From the NCBI RefSeq assembly GCF_041435015.1, contig NZ_CP107989.1, positions 3,844,001 to 3,908,000 of the forward strand: a stretch of DNA of 64,000 bases, written 5' to 3'. The notes beneath the pieces are model-generated. The model did not search any database and was not told the origin of the DNA. It saw nothing but the letters and a program-made list of their open reading frames with translations. The stretch is from Streptomyces canus (GTDB lineage Bacteria > Actinomycetota > Actinomycetes > Streptomycetales > Streptomycetaceae). Every line of letters starts with the position of its first letter. The stretch's first letter is position 1. The translations under genes were made by a program, and so were the position numbers. This document shows positions 24,463-32,778 of this stretch, one piece after another.

Positions 24463-25159
24463 TTGACCACCAGGAGGTAGTGGCCACAGCGGTGACGACA
24501 TGCTCGGCGTGGGCGCGCTGGGTGTGCATCGCGTCGGCGGTGACGATGACGCCACGCAGGTCGATTCGGGCCAGCAGCGGGGCGAAGGCGGGTATCTCGT
24601 TGCTCTTCGCGGTGATCTGGCGCTGGGCGATCACGGTCTGGCAGGCGTGGAGCGCGGCGGCGAGCAGGTGCACGGCGCCGATGTCGGTGCGGGAGCCGCG
24701 CACGGTCTTGCCATCGACAGCCAGGCCGATCAGCCTGTCGCCCGGTTCGTCGACCGGGTCGGCGGTGTACCGGGCGAGCCAAGCGCCCACCGCGTCGTCC
24801 AGGGCGTCGCCGTCCAGGCGGGCCAGGAGCCGTCCCAGCGTGGAGGCGTTCGGTGTGCCGGCAGTCGGGCCGAGCCGTTCACGCAGGTCGCAGTCGGTAT
24901 CCGTGGCGAAGCGGGCAATGGCGGCCAGGGACGCGGCTCCGCCGAGGACGGCGACCAGGCACAGCGCGAGCAGGGAGCCCAGACGGTAGCGGCGGCCTCG
25001 GACCCGGCGGGGATCGGGTATCCGGTCCAGCACGTCCACCAGGCAGGTGAGCTGCGGCAGTTCTGGATCCGGGCAGGTGGAGTCGATGTCTGCGCAGTGG
25101 CGCCGCAGGACACCGATCAGGGAAGACGACACGCGAACGCGACCCCTATTCATGATCAA
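24463..25159 (-). mobile_element. truncated ISAs1-family transposase remnant
   Basis: The N-terminal two thirds of an ISAs1-type (DDE) transposase remain: VLDRIPDPRRVRGRRYRLGS, ARFATDTDCDLRERLG, PNASTLGRLLARLDGDA and LAVDGKTVRGSRTD with the first catalytic Asp, then RGVIVTADAMHTQ with the second. Close to the left end a one-base deletion shifts GHYLLVVKG out of frame, and the rest, with the catalytic Glu, is missing. It is not functional. Its left edge joins the broken gene at 24089-24462. No flanking terminal repeats were recognised. Confidence 0.8.
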
Positions 25160-25285
25160 AGGCTTCTACAGCCTTGATCATCAGGAGTCGTGTTCACTGC
25201 TTCCAGTCGGGCCATTCAGTCACTGCTCGATCTGGCGGGGTGAACCGCTCACCACGTCACCTGCGAGCGCATCCGTCCTGGCTGC

Positions 25286-26200
25286 TCACGCCGCGGTGAA
25301 CCGTTCGGCGGCATCCCAGAGTTCGCCTTCACGCCATGGATCGTAGGACTCCTCCGACGAGCGGTCCACACGGCTGCGGTCGACGTAAGCGCCGGTCGGC
25401 GCCTGGGGCGTGCCGAGGACGACGTCAGCGAGGTAGCGGCCCGCGGCGTTGCGGCTAGTGGCGAACGGGGTGAGGGTCATCACCGGCAGGATGCGCCGCA
25501 TCGCGAACCGGGAGACGGGGTCGGCATTGCGGGCGAGGCCGGTGCCGGGGACGAATCCCGGGTTGTAGGCGACGGCGTCGATCCCGGCCGGAAGACGGCG
25601 CGCGTACTCGTGCACGAGGTAGATGGCCGCCAGCTTGCTCGTCGAGTACGCAGTGCGCCCGGCGACCACGGTGTCCGGGTTGGGGAAGGCGCCGGTGCGG
25701 GCGAGGACGTCCGGGGACTTCCAGGCCGGGCCGGGCACCATGCCCATGTTGTGCTTGAAGTCGCCGAAGTGGGTGTCGCTGGCGGTGATCACGATCCGGG
25801 CGGGAGCGGCGAAGCGGTCCTGGAGCAGGCGGACGAACAGGTGGTTGGCGAGCACGTTGACCGTGAAGGTGGACTCGAACCCGTCGGGTGTCTCGGTGAG
25901 CGCGTTCGTGTACTGCATGCCCGCGTTGCCCACGAAGCCGCGCAGCGGCGGGAGGTCACCGCGATCGAGCCGGTCACGGATCTCGGTGGCGGCCGAACGG
26001 ACGCTGTCCAGCGAGCCGAGGTCCGCTGAGACGTGCGAGACCGTGTGCCCGCCCCTAGCGAGTTCCGCAGCGAGCTGTGCGCCGGAGGATCCACGGGCGA
26101 CGACGAGGAGGTGCACGTCCGGCGACCGACGCAGGATCTGCCCGGCGGCGACACGGCCGATCCCGCGGCTCACACCCGTCATCACGATGGTGTGCTTCAT
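25286..26200 (-). CDS. short-chain dehydrogenase/reductase-like oxidoreductase
   Basis: The protein has 304 residues from the ATG at 26200 with AAGGAG just before it. The Rossmann glycine motif is TGVSRGIGR at about residue 8. FVGNAGMQ is the NAG motif, and TAYSTSKLA holds the catalytic Tyr-xxx-Lys. The strand ITASDTHFGD contributes the Ser/Thr. It resembles protochlorophyllide-reductase-like or retinol-dehydrogenase-like SDRs. It is divergent from an XRE regulator 148 bases away, a common arrangement in which the regulator controls the reductase. Substrate unknown. Confidence 0.9.
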   Translation of the reverse strand: MKHTIVMTGVSRGIGRVAAGQILRRSPDVHLLVVARGSSGAQLAAELARGGHTVSHVSADLGSLDSVRSAATEIRDRLDRGDLPPLRGFVGNAGMQYTNALTETPDGFESTFTVNVLANHLFVRLLQDRFAAPARIVITASDTHFGDFKHNMGMVPGPAWKSPDVLARTGAFPNPDTVVAGRTAYSTSKLAAIYLVHEYARRLPAGIDAVAYNPGFVPGTGLARNADPVSRFAMRRILPVMTLTPFATSRNAAGRYLADVVLGTPQAPTGAYVDRSRVDRSSEESYDPWREGELWDAAERFTAA

Positions 26201-26348
26201 CGAAGGCTCCTTCACTGCTTCGCCGATGGCGTCCGGCCCGGGCACACGTCCACGTTCGCCGCTCGCGCCACCGCCAACCAGTGCCGTCCCCGTCACTAGG
26301 ACTGGCAGTACCCATGCTCGTCCTGGGCCGCGCGGCGAGAATGACCTC

Positions 26349-27215
26349 ATGGCTTCCTCCCGCTCCGCTTTCGGCGCCCTCGTGCGCGCCTGGCGAGACC
26401 GTCTCGCTCCGGCAGACGCCGGCTTCGCCGTGACGGACGGCCGTCGTGCCCCGGGACTGCGCCGCGAGGAGCTCGCGCAACTGGCCGGGCTTTCCGTCGA
26501 CTACGTCCTCCGCTTGGAACAGGGACGCGCGAAGAACCCCTCCGCCCAGGTCGTCGGCGCCCTCGCACGGGCCCTTCAGCTCTCCCGCGTCGAGCGCGAC
26601 CAGCTGTACCGAAGCGCCGGGCTCCTGCCGCCGCAGGACGGGACGGTCAGCACCCACGTGCCCGCGGGCATCCAACGGCTCGCCGCGCGTCTGGGCGACG
26701 TCCCGATCGGCGTGTTCAGCGCAGACTGGACCCTGGTGTGGTGGAACACCATGTGGAGCGCCGTGTTCGGCGACGCCTCCGTCGTCCCGCCCGTCGAACG
26801 GAACCTCGCCCGTGCGCTCTTCGGCAACGGCGTTGCACACGCCTCGATGCTGCCCGTCCAATCCGAGCGCGGACCAGACGTCTTCGAGGCGTCGATCGTC
26901 GCCGACCTCAAGGACGCGGTGTCTCGCTATCCCAGGGACGCCCAGCTCGATCGTCTCGTGCACGAACTGCGAGGCGTGTCCGATGCCTTCGCTCGCCACT
27001 GGGCCACGCAGGCGACCGCTGCCCAACACACCAGCGACCGCAAGACGATCCGACATCCGAAGATCGGTGACATCCAGCTCGACTGCGACGTCCTCATCGT
27101 CCCCGGCGCCGACCTGCGCATGGTCACATACACGGCAGCGACCGGAAGCAGCGACGCGGGGAATCTGGACCTTCTTCGCGTCGCAGGTGGCCATAGCGCC
27201 ATCGCGCTCCCCTGA
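26349..27215 (+). CDS. XRE-family regulator with MmyB-like ligand-binding domain
   Basis: The 288-residue protein has an N-terminal helix-turn-helix (about 25-85) with RRAPGLRREELAQLAGLSVDY and LRLEQGRAKNPSAQVV, typical of the MmyB/XRE group. The C-terminal region (about 105-280) has PIGVFSADWTLVWWNTMW and later VLIVPGADLRMV, the PAS-like MmyB ligand-binding domain. In Streptomyces these proteins commonly sit next to an SDR gene transcribed the other way, as here, and probably regulate it in response to a small or fatty molecule. Confidence 0.9.
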   Translation: MASSRSAFGALVRAWRDRLAPADAGFAVTDGRRAPGLRREELAQLAGLSVDYVLRLEQGRAKNPSAQVVGALARALQLSRVERDQLYRSAGLLPPQDGTVSTHVPAGIQRLAARLGDVPIGVFSADWTLVWWNTMWSAVFGDASVVPPVERNLARALFGNGVAHASMLPVQSERGPDVFEASIVADLKDAVSRYPRDAQLDRLVHELRGVSDAFARHWATQATAAQHTSDRKTIRHPKIGDIQLDCDVLIVPGADLRMVTYTAATGSSDAGNLDLLRVAGGHSAIALP

Positions 27216-27314
27216 CCGGCGACTGCTGGGAGGCTGCACCAAGTCGACCGGGGCGAACCTCACCGCTGCCGCCAACCACTATCGGTCACGTCCCACGCGA
27301 ACGCTCGACCTGCT

Positions 27315-27524
27315 TCATCTCGCAGCCTGAGAACGCATCAGCCCTGCCTTGAGTGCATCCACGAAGGCGACGAAAGCGCCGGCCGGGAAGACGAGCGGCG
27401 TCCTGGCCGGAGTCTTGGAGTCACGTATCGCTACCCGAGTGACATCGTCTGCGACTTCCACGCAGGAGTTGCCGTCACCCGGGCCCGAATAGGACGACTT
27501 CCGCCAGTTGCCGGGTGTGCTCAT
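27315..27524 (-). CDS. DUF397 domain protein
   Basis: The protein has 69 residues from the ATG at 27524 (another ATG lies four codons upstream). NWRKSSYSGPGDGNSCVEVA and VAIRDSKTPARTPLVFP are the hallmark DUF397 sequence. These tiny actinobacterial proteins nearly always follow an XRE-DUF5753 regulator and act with it, as antitoxin-like or morphogenetic partners (BldB/WhiJ-type systems). The preceding gene here is a DUF5753 protein without its DNA-binding half. Confidence 0.88.
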   Translation of the reverse strand: MSTPGNWRKSSYSGPGDGNSCVEVADDVTRVAIRDSKTPARTPLVFPAGAFVAFVDALKAGLMRSQAAR

Positions 27525-27532
27525 GGGATGCC

Positions 27533-27997
27533 TCACAGCTCTTTCGCCAGCTTGTGGATGAGTTCACGCGAACCGTCGGGTTCGAGCGACGCGGCTTCCA
27601 CCTTACGGAAGAGTGTTCGAAAGGCGCCAAGTTGGGCCTCGGAGTCAAGGAAAGCCGTGCTGTGGGGCGCATCGCGCGCGACGGTGTCCAGCTTGGATAC
27701 AGCGCCTCCCGCATACACCATTGCGCTCGCGGCGCCGGCAAAGCACTCCAGCGCAAAGGGGATGACCCGTACCGTGACGTGGTCGGCTTCGGAGAGTTCG
27801 GCAAGGCGGAAGAGTTGATCTCGCGAAGCAGCGCGATTGCTGACGTTGATGCGCAGTGCGGCCTCGTGGATGACCGCTTCGTACGGAGTCCTCTCCAGTA
27901 TCACTTTGCGCTGCATCCGGTGACGGACACGCAGCTCAAGTTCTTCCTGAGGTAGCTCAGGCACTCGATACGCGAAGACCGTGGCGTGGTGTTCCAC
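27533..27997 (-). CDS. DUF5753 regulator lacking its helix-turn-helix domain
   Basis: The frame from GTG 27997 encodes 154 residues matching only the DUF5753 half of WhiJ-like regulators: YEAVIHEAALRINV, DHVTVRVIPFALECFAGA and GGAVSKLDTVARD. The same frame continues upstream for a few codons (WLLIESAHVEHHA), then meets the 3' end of the lipoprotein gene. The N-terminal HTH of about 100 residues is therefore missing. The gene is probably a pseudogene, although the DUF397 partner is intact. Confidence 0.7.
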   Translation of the reverse strand: MEHHATVFAYRVPELPQEELELRVRHRMQRKVILERTPYEAVIHEAALRINVSNRAASRDQLFRLAELSEADHVTVRVIPFALECFAGAASAMVYAGGAVSKLDTVARDAPHSTAFLDSEAQLGAFRTLFRKVEAASLEPDGSRELIHKLAKEL

Positions 27998-28011
27998 GTG
28001 GGCGGACTCGA

Positions 28012-28557
28012 TCAGCAGCCATCTGCTTTCACCGCGGCCGGGAGAAGCGCCTTCATAAGAGCGGTCAGTTTGGCGCGAACTCCCTGAATGTCCTCGGCAC
28101 CCGGAACGGTGATCTCTACCGTATAGCTTCGGGGCTTCCCATCATCCGAAAGAGAATGGGCACATTCCGCCACACCGAGGGCGTTCCCATCATCGAGTAG
28201 TGCAAATTTCCCTGACGCATCGAACGTGACATTTCTGTCACCGGCGACGATTTTGACGATCTCCTGCAACGTGTCACTGTCGATTCGGCGAGTAAATTCC
28301 ACTTTGATTTCCCCCGTACCGTCAACATAATATTGACAATACGAGTAGACCAGGGAGCTGTCCACGCCGTTCCCGCTCTTTCTGAGTTTGTTACCGGGCG
28401 GGAAGAATGGCTTTAGCAGAGCTCGCTCAACAGGGACTCCGCAAAATGCCTTCGGGTAGTCATACTCCACACGTTGTTCAGAACTGCAGCCGGACAACAG
28501 CATGACAGCCGTAAGAAGCATCCACGCAGCCACTCGTACGTGCTTACAGCTATCCAT
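28012..28557 (-). CDS. small lipoprotein, DUF3558-like
   Basis: The 181-residue protein has a lipoprotein signal: short basic start, hydrophobic AAWMLLTAVML and lipobox LLSGC (Cys about residue 24). The mature part has paired Cys residues (AFCGVPV, YSYCQYY, VAECAHS) and alternating strands, similar to DUF3558-type actinobacterial lipoproteins. Its DNA is clearly richer in A/T than its neighbours, suggesting transfer. It overlaps the end of the large putative type VII substrate gene by eight bases with SD GGGAGG, so they share an operon. Function unknown. Confidence 0.8.
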   Translation of the reverse strand: MDSCKHVRVAAWMLLTAVMLLSGCSSEQRVEYDYPKAFCGVPVERALLKPFFPPGNKLRKSGNGVDSSLVYSYCQYYVDGTGEIKVEFTRRIDSDTLQEIVKIVAGDRNVTFDASGKFALLDDGNALGVAECAHSLSDDGKPRSYTVEITVPGAEDIQGVRAKLTALMKALLPAAVKADGC

Positions 28558-30817
28558 GGCGCGCGGCCTCCCACGTGGCTCCGGCAGCGTGGCTCTGGCC
28601 GGCTTCCCCGGCTACGGCCTTCTTGACGTCGCGTACGGTATCGGCATTGTGGTCGCCACGCTGCGCTGCCTGCTCGACGGCGACCTGCGCGGACCGCTGG
28701 GCGGCTTCGCTGCCGTTGCTGAACTCCACACCAGCTTCGTACTGGGCCTTTGTGGTGGTGTCCTGTCGGATGCTGTCCATCACGCTGGACTGAATGTCCT
28801 CGATGGCCCAGCCTGCGACATCTCCAACGACAGGGGTCTTGATAGCGCCGGTAGCCAGGCCCAGGCCACGACCGACCCACTTACTGGCCGTCTCGGCCGA
28901 TTCATTGAAGTCCGCGTCTTTGGCTCGCTGGGTTTCGAAGATCGCCTCCGCGCGAGCCTCGCTCATGATTCCCGCGACAGTAGCCCCTGGACGGACGGCG
29001 GACGCTGCGCGCTCGGAGATGGGCACCTCGGATTGGCTATCGGCGTTCATGGCCCGGTCGACTTCGGCAGTGGTGTACGCCTGTTGCGATGCGGTGATTG
29101 CCGCGTAGGCATCAGGATCCTGTCCAACCTGGGAGAGAAACGCCTCGGTGTGGGCACGGTCAAGCTGTGCGGCAGACCCGAAGACGGGGAGATCGTCCTG
29201 CGTGGAGATTGTGCGCTGGACGTCACTCATGTATTCGGCGGCAATATTGCCCAGACTGTCACGAGCGGCCTCATAGGGAGCGCCATCCTTGCCGTTGAGG
29301 AGTTCGGGACCTTCCTCGCCACCGAACTTGTCCACGACCTGACGGGTCAGGGCGGCCTGATCGGCCGTGTGCGGGACAGCGTCAGCGTTGGGGTCGCCGT
29401 CCCAAGGCCGTCCCGTAGCTCCCGCTTCGAGAGCATGCCCCAGCGCGTCCGGGAAGTCGTTCATGGACTTCTTCGCGGCGTCCGGGTCGTGCCCGGTGAT
29501 GTCGGGGAAGGACTCGTAGTCCTTGTTGACCAGGTAGTCCAGGTAGCTGTTCGAGCCGTCGATGTTGGCAAGCTCGCCCTTGCGGGTGCCGTCCTCGGCG
29601 TACTTCTCCATAGGTGGCGTGAAGTAGTCGGTGGCCGCCTGCGGGCTGTGCCCCAACGCCTCCAGGACGCTGTTCATCGGGTCGTAGCCCGCGCCGTTCT
29701 TGCCCGAGGGGTTGAAGCCGTACTCCGGGTCTCCGAAGTCGGACTTCGTTCCGGCGAAGAAGTACGGGTCCTTGGCGTGGAGTTGGGTGACGTGCTCCGC
29801 GATGGGGGTGAGGAAGGAGGAGTCGTAGTCGCCGTAGCGGAGGATGCCGCCGAGGAGCTGGTAGCCGTAGGGGCCCTCACGCATGCTGTCCGGGTACAAG
29901 GCGATGTGCTGGGTGCCGAGTTTGCGCAGGTCGGCGGTCCACTGCTCGTCGAGGTGCGGGGTCTTGCCCGGGTTCGTGGCGGTGGCCAGGTTGTTGCCCA
30001 TGTTGCGCTGAAGCTGCTGGAGCAACGCCTTGCGTCCGTCACTCGCGTCGGCGGTCTGCAAGGCGAGCTGGCCGTAGAGCTGGAGGGTGCCCTTCTGGCC
30101 GAGCTGCTTGTAGAAGGTGGTGGAGAACTCCGCGTCGCCCTGGTTGGTCTTCAGCAGGTGGTTGAGCTCGGTGAGTTCCGTGTCGGTGAGCTTGTCGCCC
30201 TTCTTCATCAGCTCGGCCGCGTGAGTGGCGTCGGCAGAGTCCAAGGACATGACGACCTTGGAGTTGAAGTTGTCCGTGTAGCCGCCGAGGTCGCGGCGCA
30301 GGGCCCAGCAGGCGGTCTCGTCGGCGTCGGCGGCCTGTTGGAGGACGGCTTCGATACGGCGGGCGAAGGCGTCGCAGGCCTGCTGCTGTTTGCGGATGAG
30401 GGCCTGGCCGTCGGGGTCGTGGTGCGCCCAGGTCTGCTGGTTGGCGTCGTTGCGCGGGGTGACGACGCCGGTGACGCTGACGTGCAACTCCTGCTTCGGG
30501 GCCTCCACCTCGGCGAGGTGGCTGAGGTCGTCCTTGGCCTTCCTCAAAGCGCCATGGAGTGAGGCGAGCACACCGGCGATGCCCTCCGCCTCCTTCCGGG
30601 CGTCCGCGAACTCCTGGTGCGCATCTCGTACGTCGTTGCCGGCCTTGCCCGCCGTCAGCGCGGGCTGGTGCCAGCCTGCCTGCTTGAACGGCGCCGCGAC
30701 CTCGTCGCCGTACGCCGTGTGCAGACCCTTGAACTTGGTGGCCGTCTCCCGCCAGCGGTCGGCGGCCGCCTTGAGGTTGCTGAGATTGAGGTGGTACAGC
30801 TGCTCATACGTCGGCAT
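28550..30817 (-). CDS. large helical protein, putative type VII secretion substrate (DUF6571-like)
   Basis: The 755-residue protein is without signal peptide. The first 100 residues are long helices with YHLNLSNLKAAADRWRETA and QAGWHQPALTAG, in the style of WXG/LXG-type domains that target the ESX/type VII apparatus. The middle (about 190-560) has ALYPDSMREGPYGYQLLGGI, GYDPMNSVLEALGHSP and PDALGHALEAGATGRPWDGD, typical of a Streptomyces-specific family found beside WXG100 genes. The C-terminus is Ala/Glu-rich. No toxin motif is recognised. A WXG100-size partner precedes it and a lipoprotein follows. Confidence 0.8.
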   Translation of the reverse strand: MPTYEQLYHLNLSNLKAAADRWRETATKFKGLHTAYGDEVAAPFKQAGWHQPALTAGKAGNDVRDAHQEFADARKEAEGIAGVLASLHGALRKAKDDLSHLAEVEAPKQELHVSVTGVVTPRNDANQQTWAHHDPDGQALIRKQQQACDAFARRIEAVLQQAADADETACWALRRDLGGYTDNFNSKVVMSLDSADATHAAELMKKGDKLTDTELTELNHLLKTNQGDAEFSTTFYKQLGQKGTLQLYGQLALQTADASDGRKALLQQLQRNMGNNLATATNPGKTPHLDEQWTADLRKLGTQHIALYPDSMREGPYGYQLLGGILRYGDYDSSFLTPIAEHVTQLHAKDPYFFAGTKSDFGDPEYGFNPSGKNGAGYDPMNSVLEALGHSPQAATDYFTPPMEKYAEDGTRKGELANIDGSNSYLDYLVNKDYESFPDITGHDPDAAKKSMNDFPDALGHALEAGATGRPWDGDPNADAVPHTADQAALTRQVVDKFGGEEGPELLNGKDGAPYEAARDSLGNIAAEYMSDVQRTISTQDDLPVFGSAAQLDRAHTEAFLSQVGQDPDAYAAITASQQAYTTAEVDRAMNADSQSEVPISERAASAVRPGATVAGIMSEARAEAIFETQRAKDADFNESAETASKWVGRGLGLATGAIKTPVVGDVAGWAIEDIQSSVMDSIRQDTTTKAQYEAGVEFSNGSEAAQRSAQVAVEQAAQRGDHNADTVRDVKKAVAGEAGQSHAAGATWEAARHG

Positions 30818-30878
30818 GGCTGCGGTGGGTCCCCGTGGTGTGGTGATCGCGGTGGGCGGTGGCTGGTTCGTGTCAGGT

Positions 30879-31217
30879 TCAGCCGAAGGGTGACGGCTTG
30901 CCGGACAGGGAGCGCATGGTCTGCGTGTTCGCCGTCTCCGTGCTCTGGTAGAGCAGGCCCGAACCGCCGCACTGGCGGGAGAGGCCGTCGCACTTTGACG
31001 CGAGTGCCGAGACCTGGCTCGCCCAGGTCTCCGCCAGGCCGCTCAGTGCTCCGCCGAGCCCGCCGTCCCAGTTGCCGCTGCCGAAGTCCTTGGATGCCGA
31101 GCGGGTTTCATCCACCGGGTGGGCGCCGGTGGTTCGCGTGCGTCCCGCCAATTCCTGCGCGCCGGTGCCCGCACGGTTTAGTGCCGCCGGATCCTCGATG
31201 TCCGTGCCGCCCGACAT
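30879..31217 (-). CDS. WXG100-like small protein
   Basis: The protein has 112 residues from the ATG at 31217, preceded by GGGGGAT. There is a polar N-terminus, then helices around NWDGGLGGALSGLAETWASQ and ALASKCDGLSRQCG, and a Ser/Thr-rich end. Size, lack of signal peptide, a central W-x-G and position 61 bases before a large helical protein all fit the WXG100/EsxA-like partner of a type VII substrate. The W-x-G is slightly off the classical hairpin position, so membership is probable rather than certain. Confidence 0.75.
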   Translation of the reverse strand: MSGGTDIEDPAALNRAGTGAQELAGRTRTTGAHPVDETRSASKDFGSGNWDGGLGGALSGLAETWASQVSALASKCDGLSRQCGGSGLLYQSTETANTQTMRSLSGKPSPFG

Positions 31218-31439
31218 TCCGTATCCCCCATGTTCGCTTTCGCCCCGACGGTCCGGAGCTTTCGATCTGTTACGCGAATCAGTCAGTGATGCGCACGCAA
31301 AAAATATCACCGTGGCGGGCTGCGTCTTCGGGCCTTCGGCCGGATCCCGACCTTGAAGCCACAGACAGGGAGGACCTGTGGAGCCATTGCTCTCGCATAC
31401 GTCCACGAGGCCGCATGGATCGGTTTCCAACAGCAAGGT

Positions 31440-32126
31440 AGAGCTCCGCCGGGACGTAACCGCCGATGCGGTCCGGGCGGCCTTCGGCGAGATCTACCAG
31501 TACCTGAGCGGGGATCGACGCCAAACTCGCCGACCCTGCTGACGACATGCTCTCCGAGCCGGCCGCCCGGGTGCGGGCCGGTGACCTCACCCACCACGAC
31601 GCCACCATGCTGGTGTCCTGCTCCTCGGCGCCGGGCACGAGACCAGCGCCAACATGCTCGCCCTGGGCATCCTCGCGTTCCTGGAACACCCGACCAGCTC
31701 GCCGTCGTCCGGGACACCGACGATCCGAAGGTCCTGGCGTCCGCCGCCGACGAGATGCTGCGCTATCTGACGGTCGTCCACAACGGCCAGCGCCGACTCG
31801 CCCTGGAGGACCTGGAGATCGGCGGCCGGTCCATCCGGGCCGGCGAAGGCGTCGTCATGCCGGGCGCCACCGGCAACTGGCAGGCCGACGTCTTCCCCGA
31901 GCCCGAACGGCTCGACGTCCGCCGCGACGCCCGTCGCCACATGGCCTTCGGTTTCGGCATCCACCAGTGCCTGGGCCAGCCCCTGGCCCGTCTGGAGCTC
32001 CAGGTCGTCTACCACACCCTCTTCCGCCGCAGCCCCACCATGCGCCGGGCCACCGACCTCGACACGATCCCGTTCAAGGACGACGGCATCGTCTACGGCG
32101 TCTACGAGTTGCCGGTGACCTGGTAG
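31440..32126 (+). pseudogene. cytochrome P450 remnant with frameshifts
   Basis: The C-terminal half of a P450 is spread over two frames. In one frame lie AKLADPADDMLSEP-like residues and VRAGDLTHHDATMLVS; a shift then gives AGHETSANMLALGIL of the I-helix. From 31700 on the frame is clean: DEMLRYLT (ExxR), DVFPEPERLDVRRDAR and the heme loop FGFGIHQCLGQPLAR. The N-terminal half is absent. It cannot make an active enzyme. The remnant ends ten bases from the OmpA-domain gene stop. Confidence 0.85.
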
Positions 32127-32136
32127 GGCCGGTCGG

Positions 32137-32778
32137 TCAGTTCCCCCCGCGGGGGAAGGAGACCTCGACTCGGCGGTTCTTCTTGCGGCCCGACTCCGTC
32201 GCGTTGGAGGCGATCGGGTAGTCCTCGGAGTAGCCGCGGACCTCGTAGGTGATGCCCGAGTCCTTCAACTCCTGGTCGAGGACGTCCTGTACGGCGTTGG
32301 CGCGCTGCCGGGAGAGGGTGCGGCCGTGGGCGTAACTGCCGAGGTTGTCGGTGAAGCCGAAGACACGGATCCGGGTGGCGTTCTGGTTCTTGATCTCCGC
32401 CGCGATCGCGGAGATACGGGCCTTCGCCTCGCCGTTCAGCTTCGCGCTGTCCTTGCCGAACAGGACCTCTGCCTGGAGCGCGAACTTCACGTCCGCGTTG
32501 GTGTCCTCCCTGCGCTCGTCACCGCTCTGGTCCTCGACGACCTGCTTGATGTCCAGGACCTTCGGTTCGGCGAGGGTGGCGCCTTCCGGGAGCTTCAGAT
32601 CCGGGTCGTTGGGGTCCACCTCGACGGGTGCGGTGGCGGAGGGTTCGGTGCCCGGGGGCACGCTGGGGCCGTCGTCGGCCTGGGCCGGGGTGAGGGTCAG
32701 GGCCGCCATGAGCGAGGCGACGGTGATGGCCAGGGCCAGGCGGGGTGGGGTTCGGGTGGCGGTCATGGTGGGCGTCAT
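32137..32778 (-). CDS. secreted OmpA-family (peptidoglycan-binding) protein
   Basis: The 213-residue protein has a signal peptide (hydrophobic LALAITVASLMAALTLTPAQA, cleavage near residue 34). An acidic/Pro linker follows (about 36-95), then an OmpA C-terminal domain: EVLFGKDSAKLNGEAKAR, TRIRVFGFTDNLGSYAHG and LSRQRANAVQDVL with the conserved Asp and Arg that grip diaminopimelate. OmpA domains tether proteins to peptidoglycan. It is the last gene of the Tad pilus operon, overlapping the lipoprotein stop by four bases, so it may anchor the pilus machine to the wall. Confidence 0.9.
   Translation of the reverse strand: MTPTMTATRTPPRLALAITVASLMAALTLTPAQADDGPSVPPGTEPSATAPVEVDPNDPDLKLPEGATLAEPKVLDIKQVVEDQSGDERREDTNADVKFALQAEVLFGKDSAKLNGEAKARISAIAAEIKNQNATRIRVFGFTDNLGSYAHGRTLSRQRANAVQDVLDQELKDSGITYEVRGYSEDYPIASNATESGRKKNRRVEVSFPRGGN

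Noticed and set aside
27216..27330. Plus-strand frame ending with a Leu/Thr/Arg-rich tail after the XRE gene
   Set aside because: It is the overlapping frame of the XRE gene extended by about 35 codons; no independent start or motif.
28502..30562. Plus-strand frame of 686 codons opposite the putative type VII substrate
   Set aside because: Antisense of a coherent helical protein with good start and neighbours; its own product is Val/Gly/Arg-rich without motifs.
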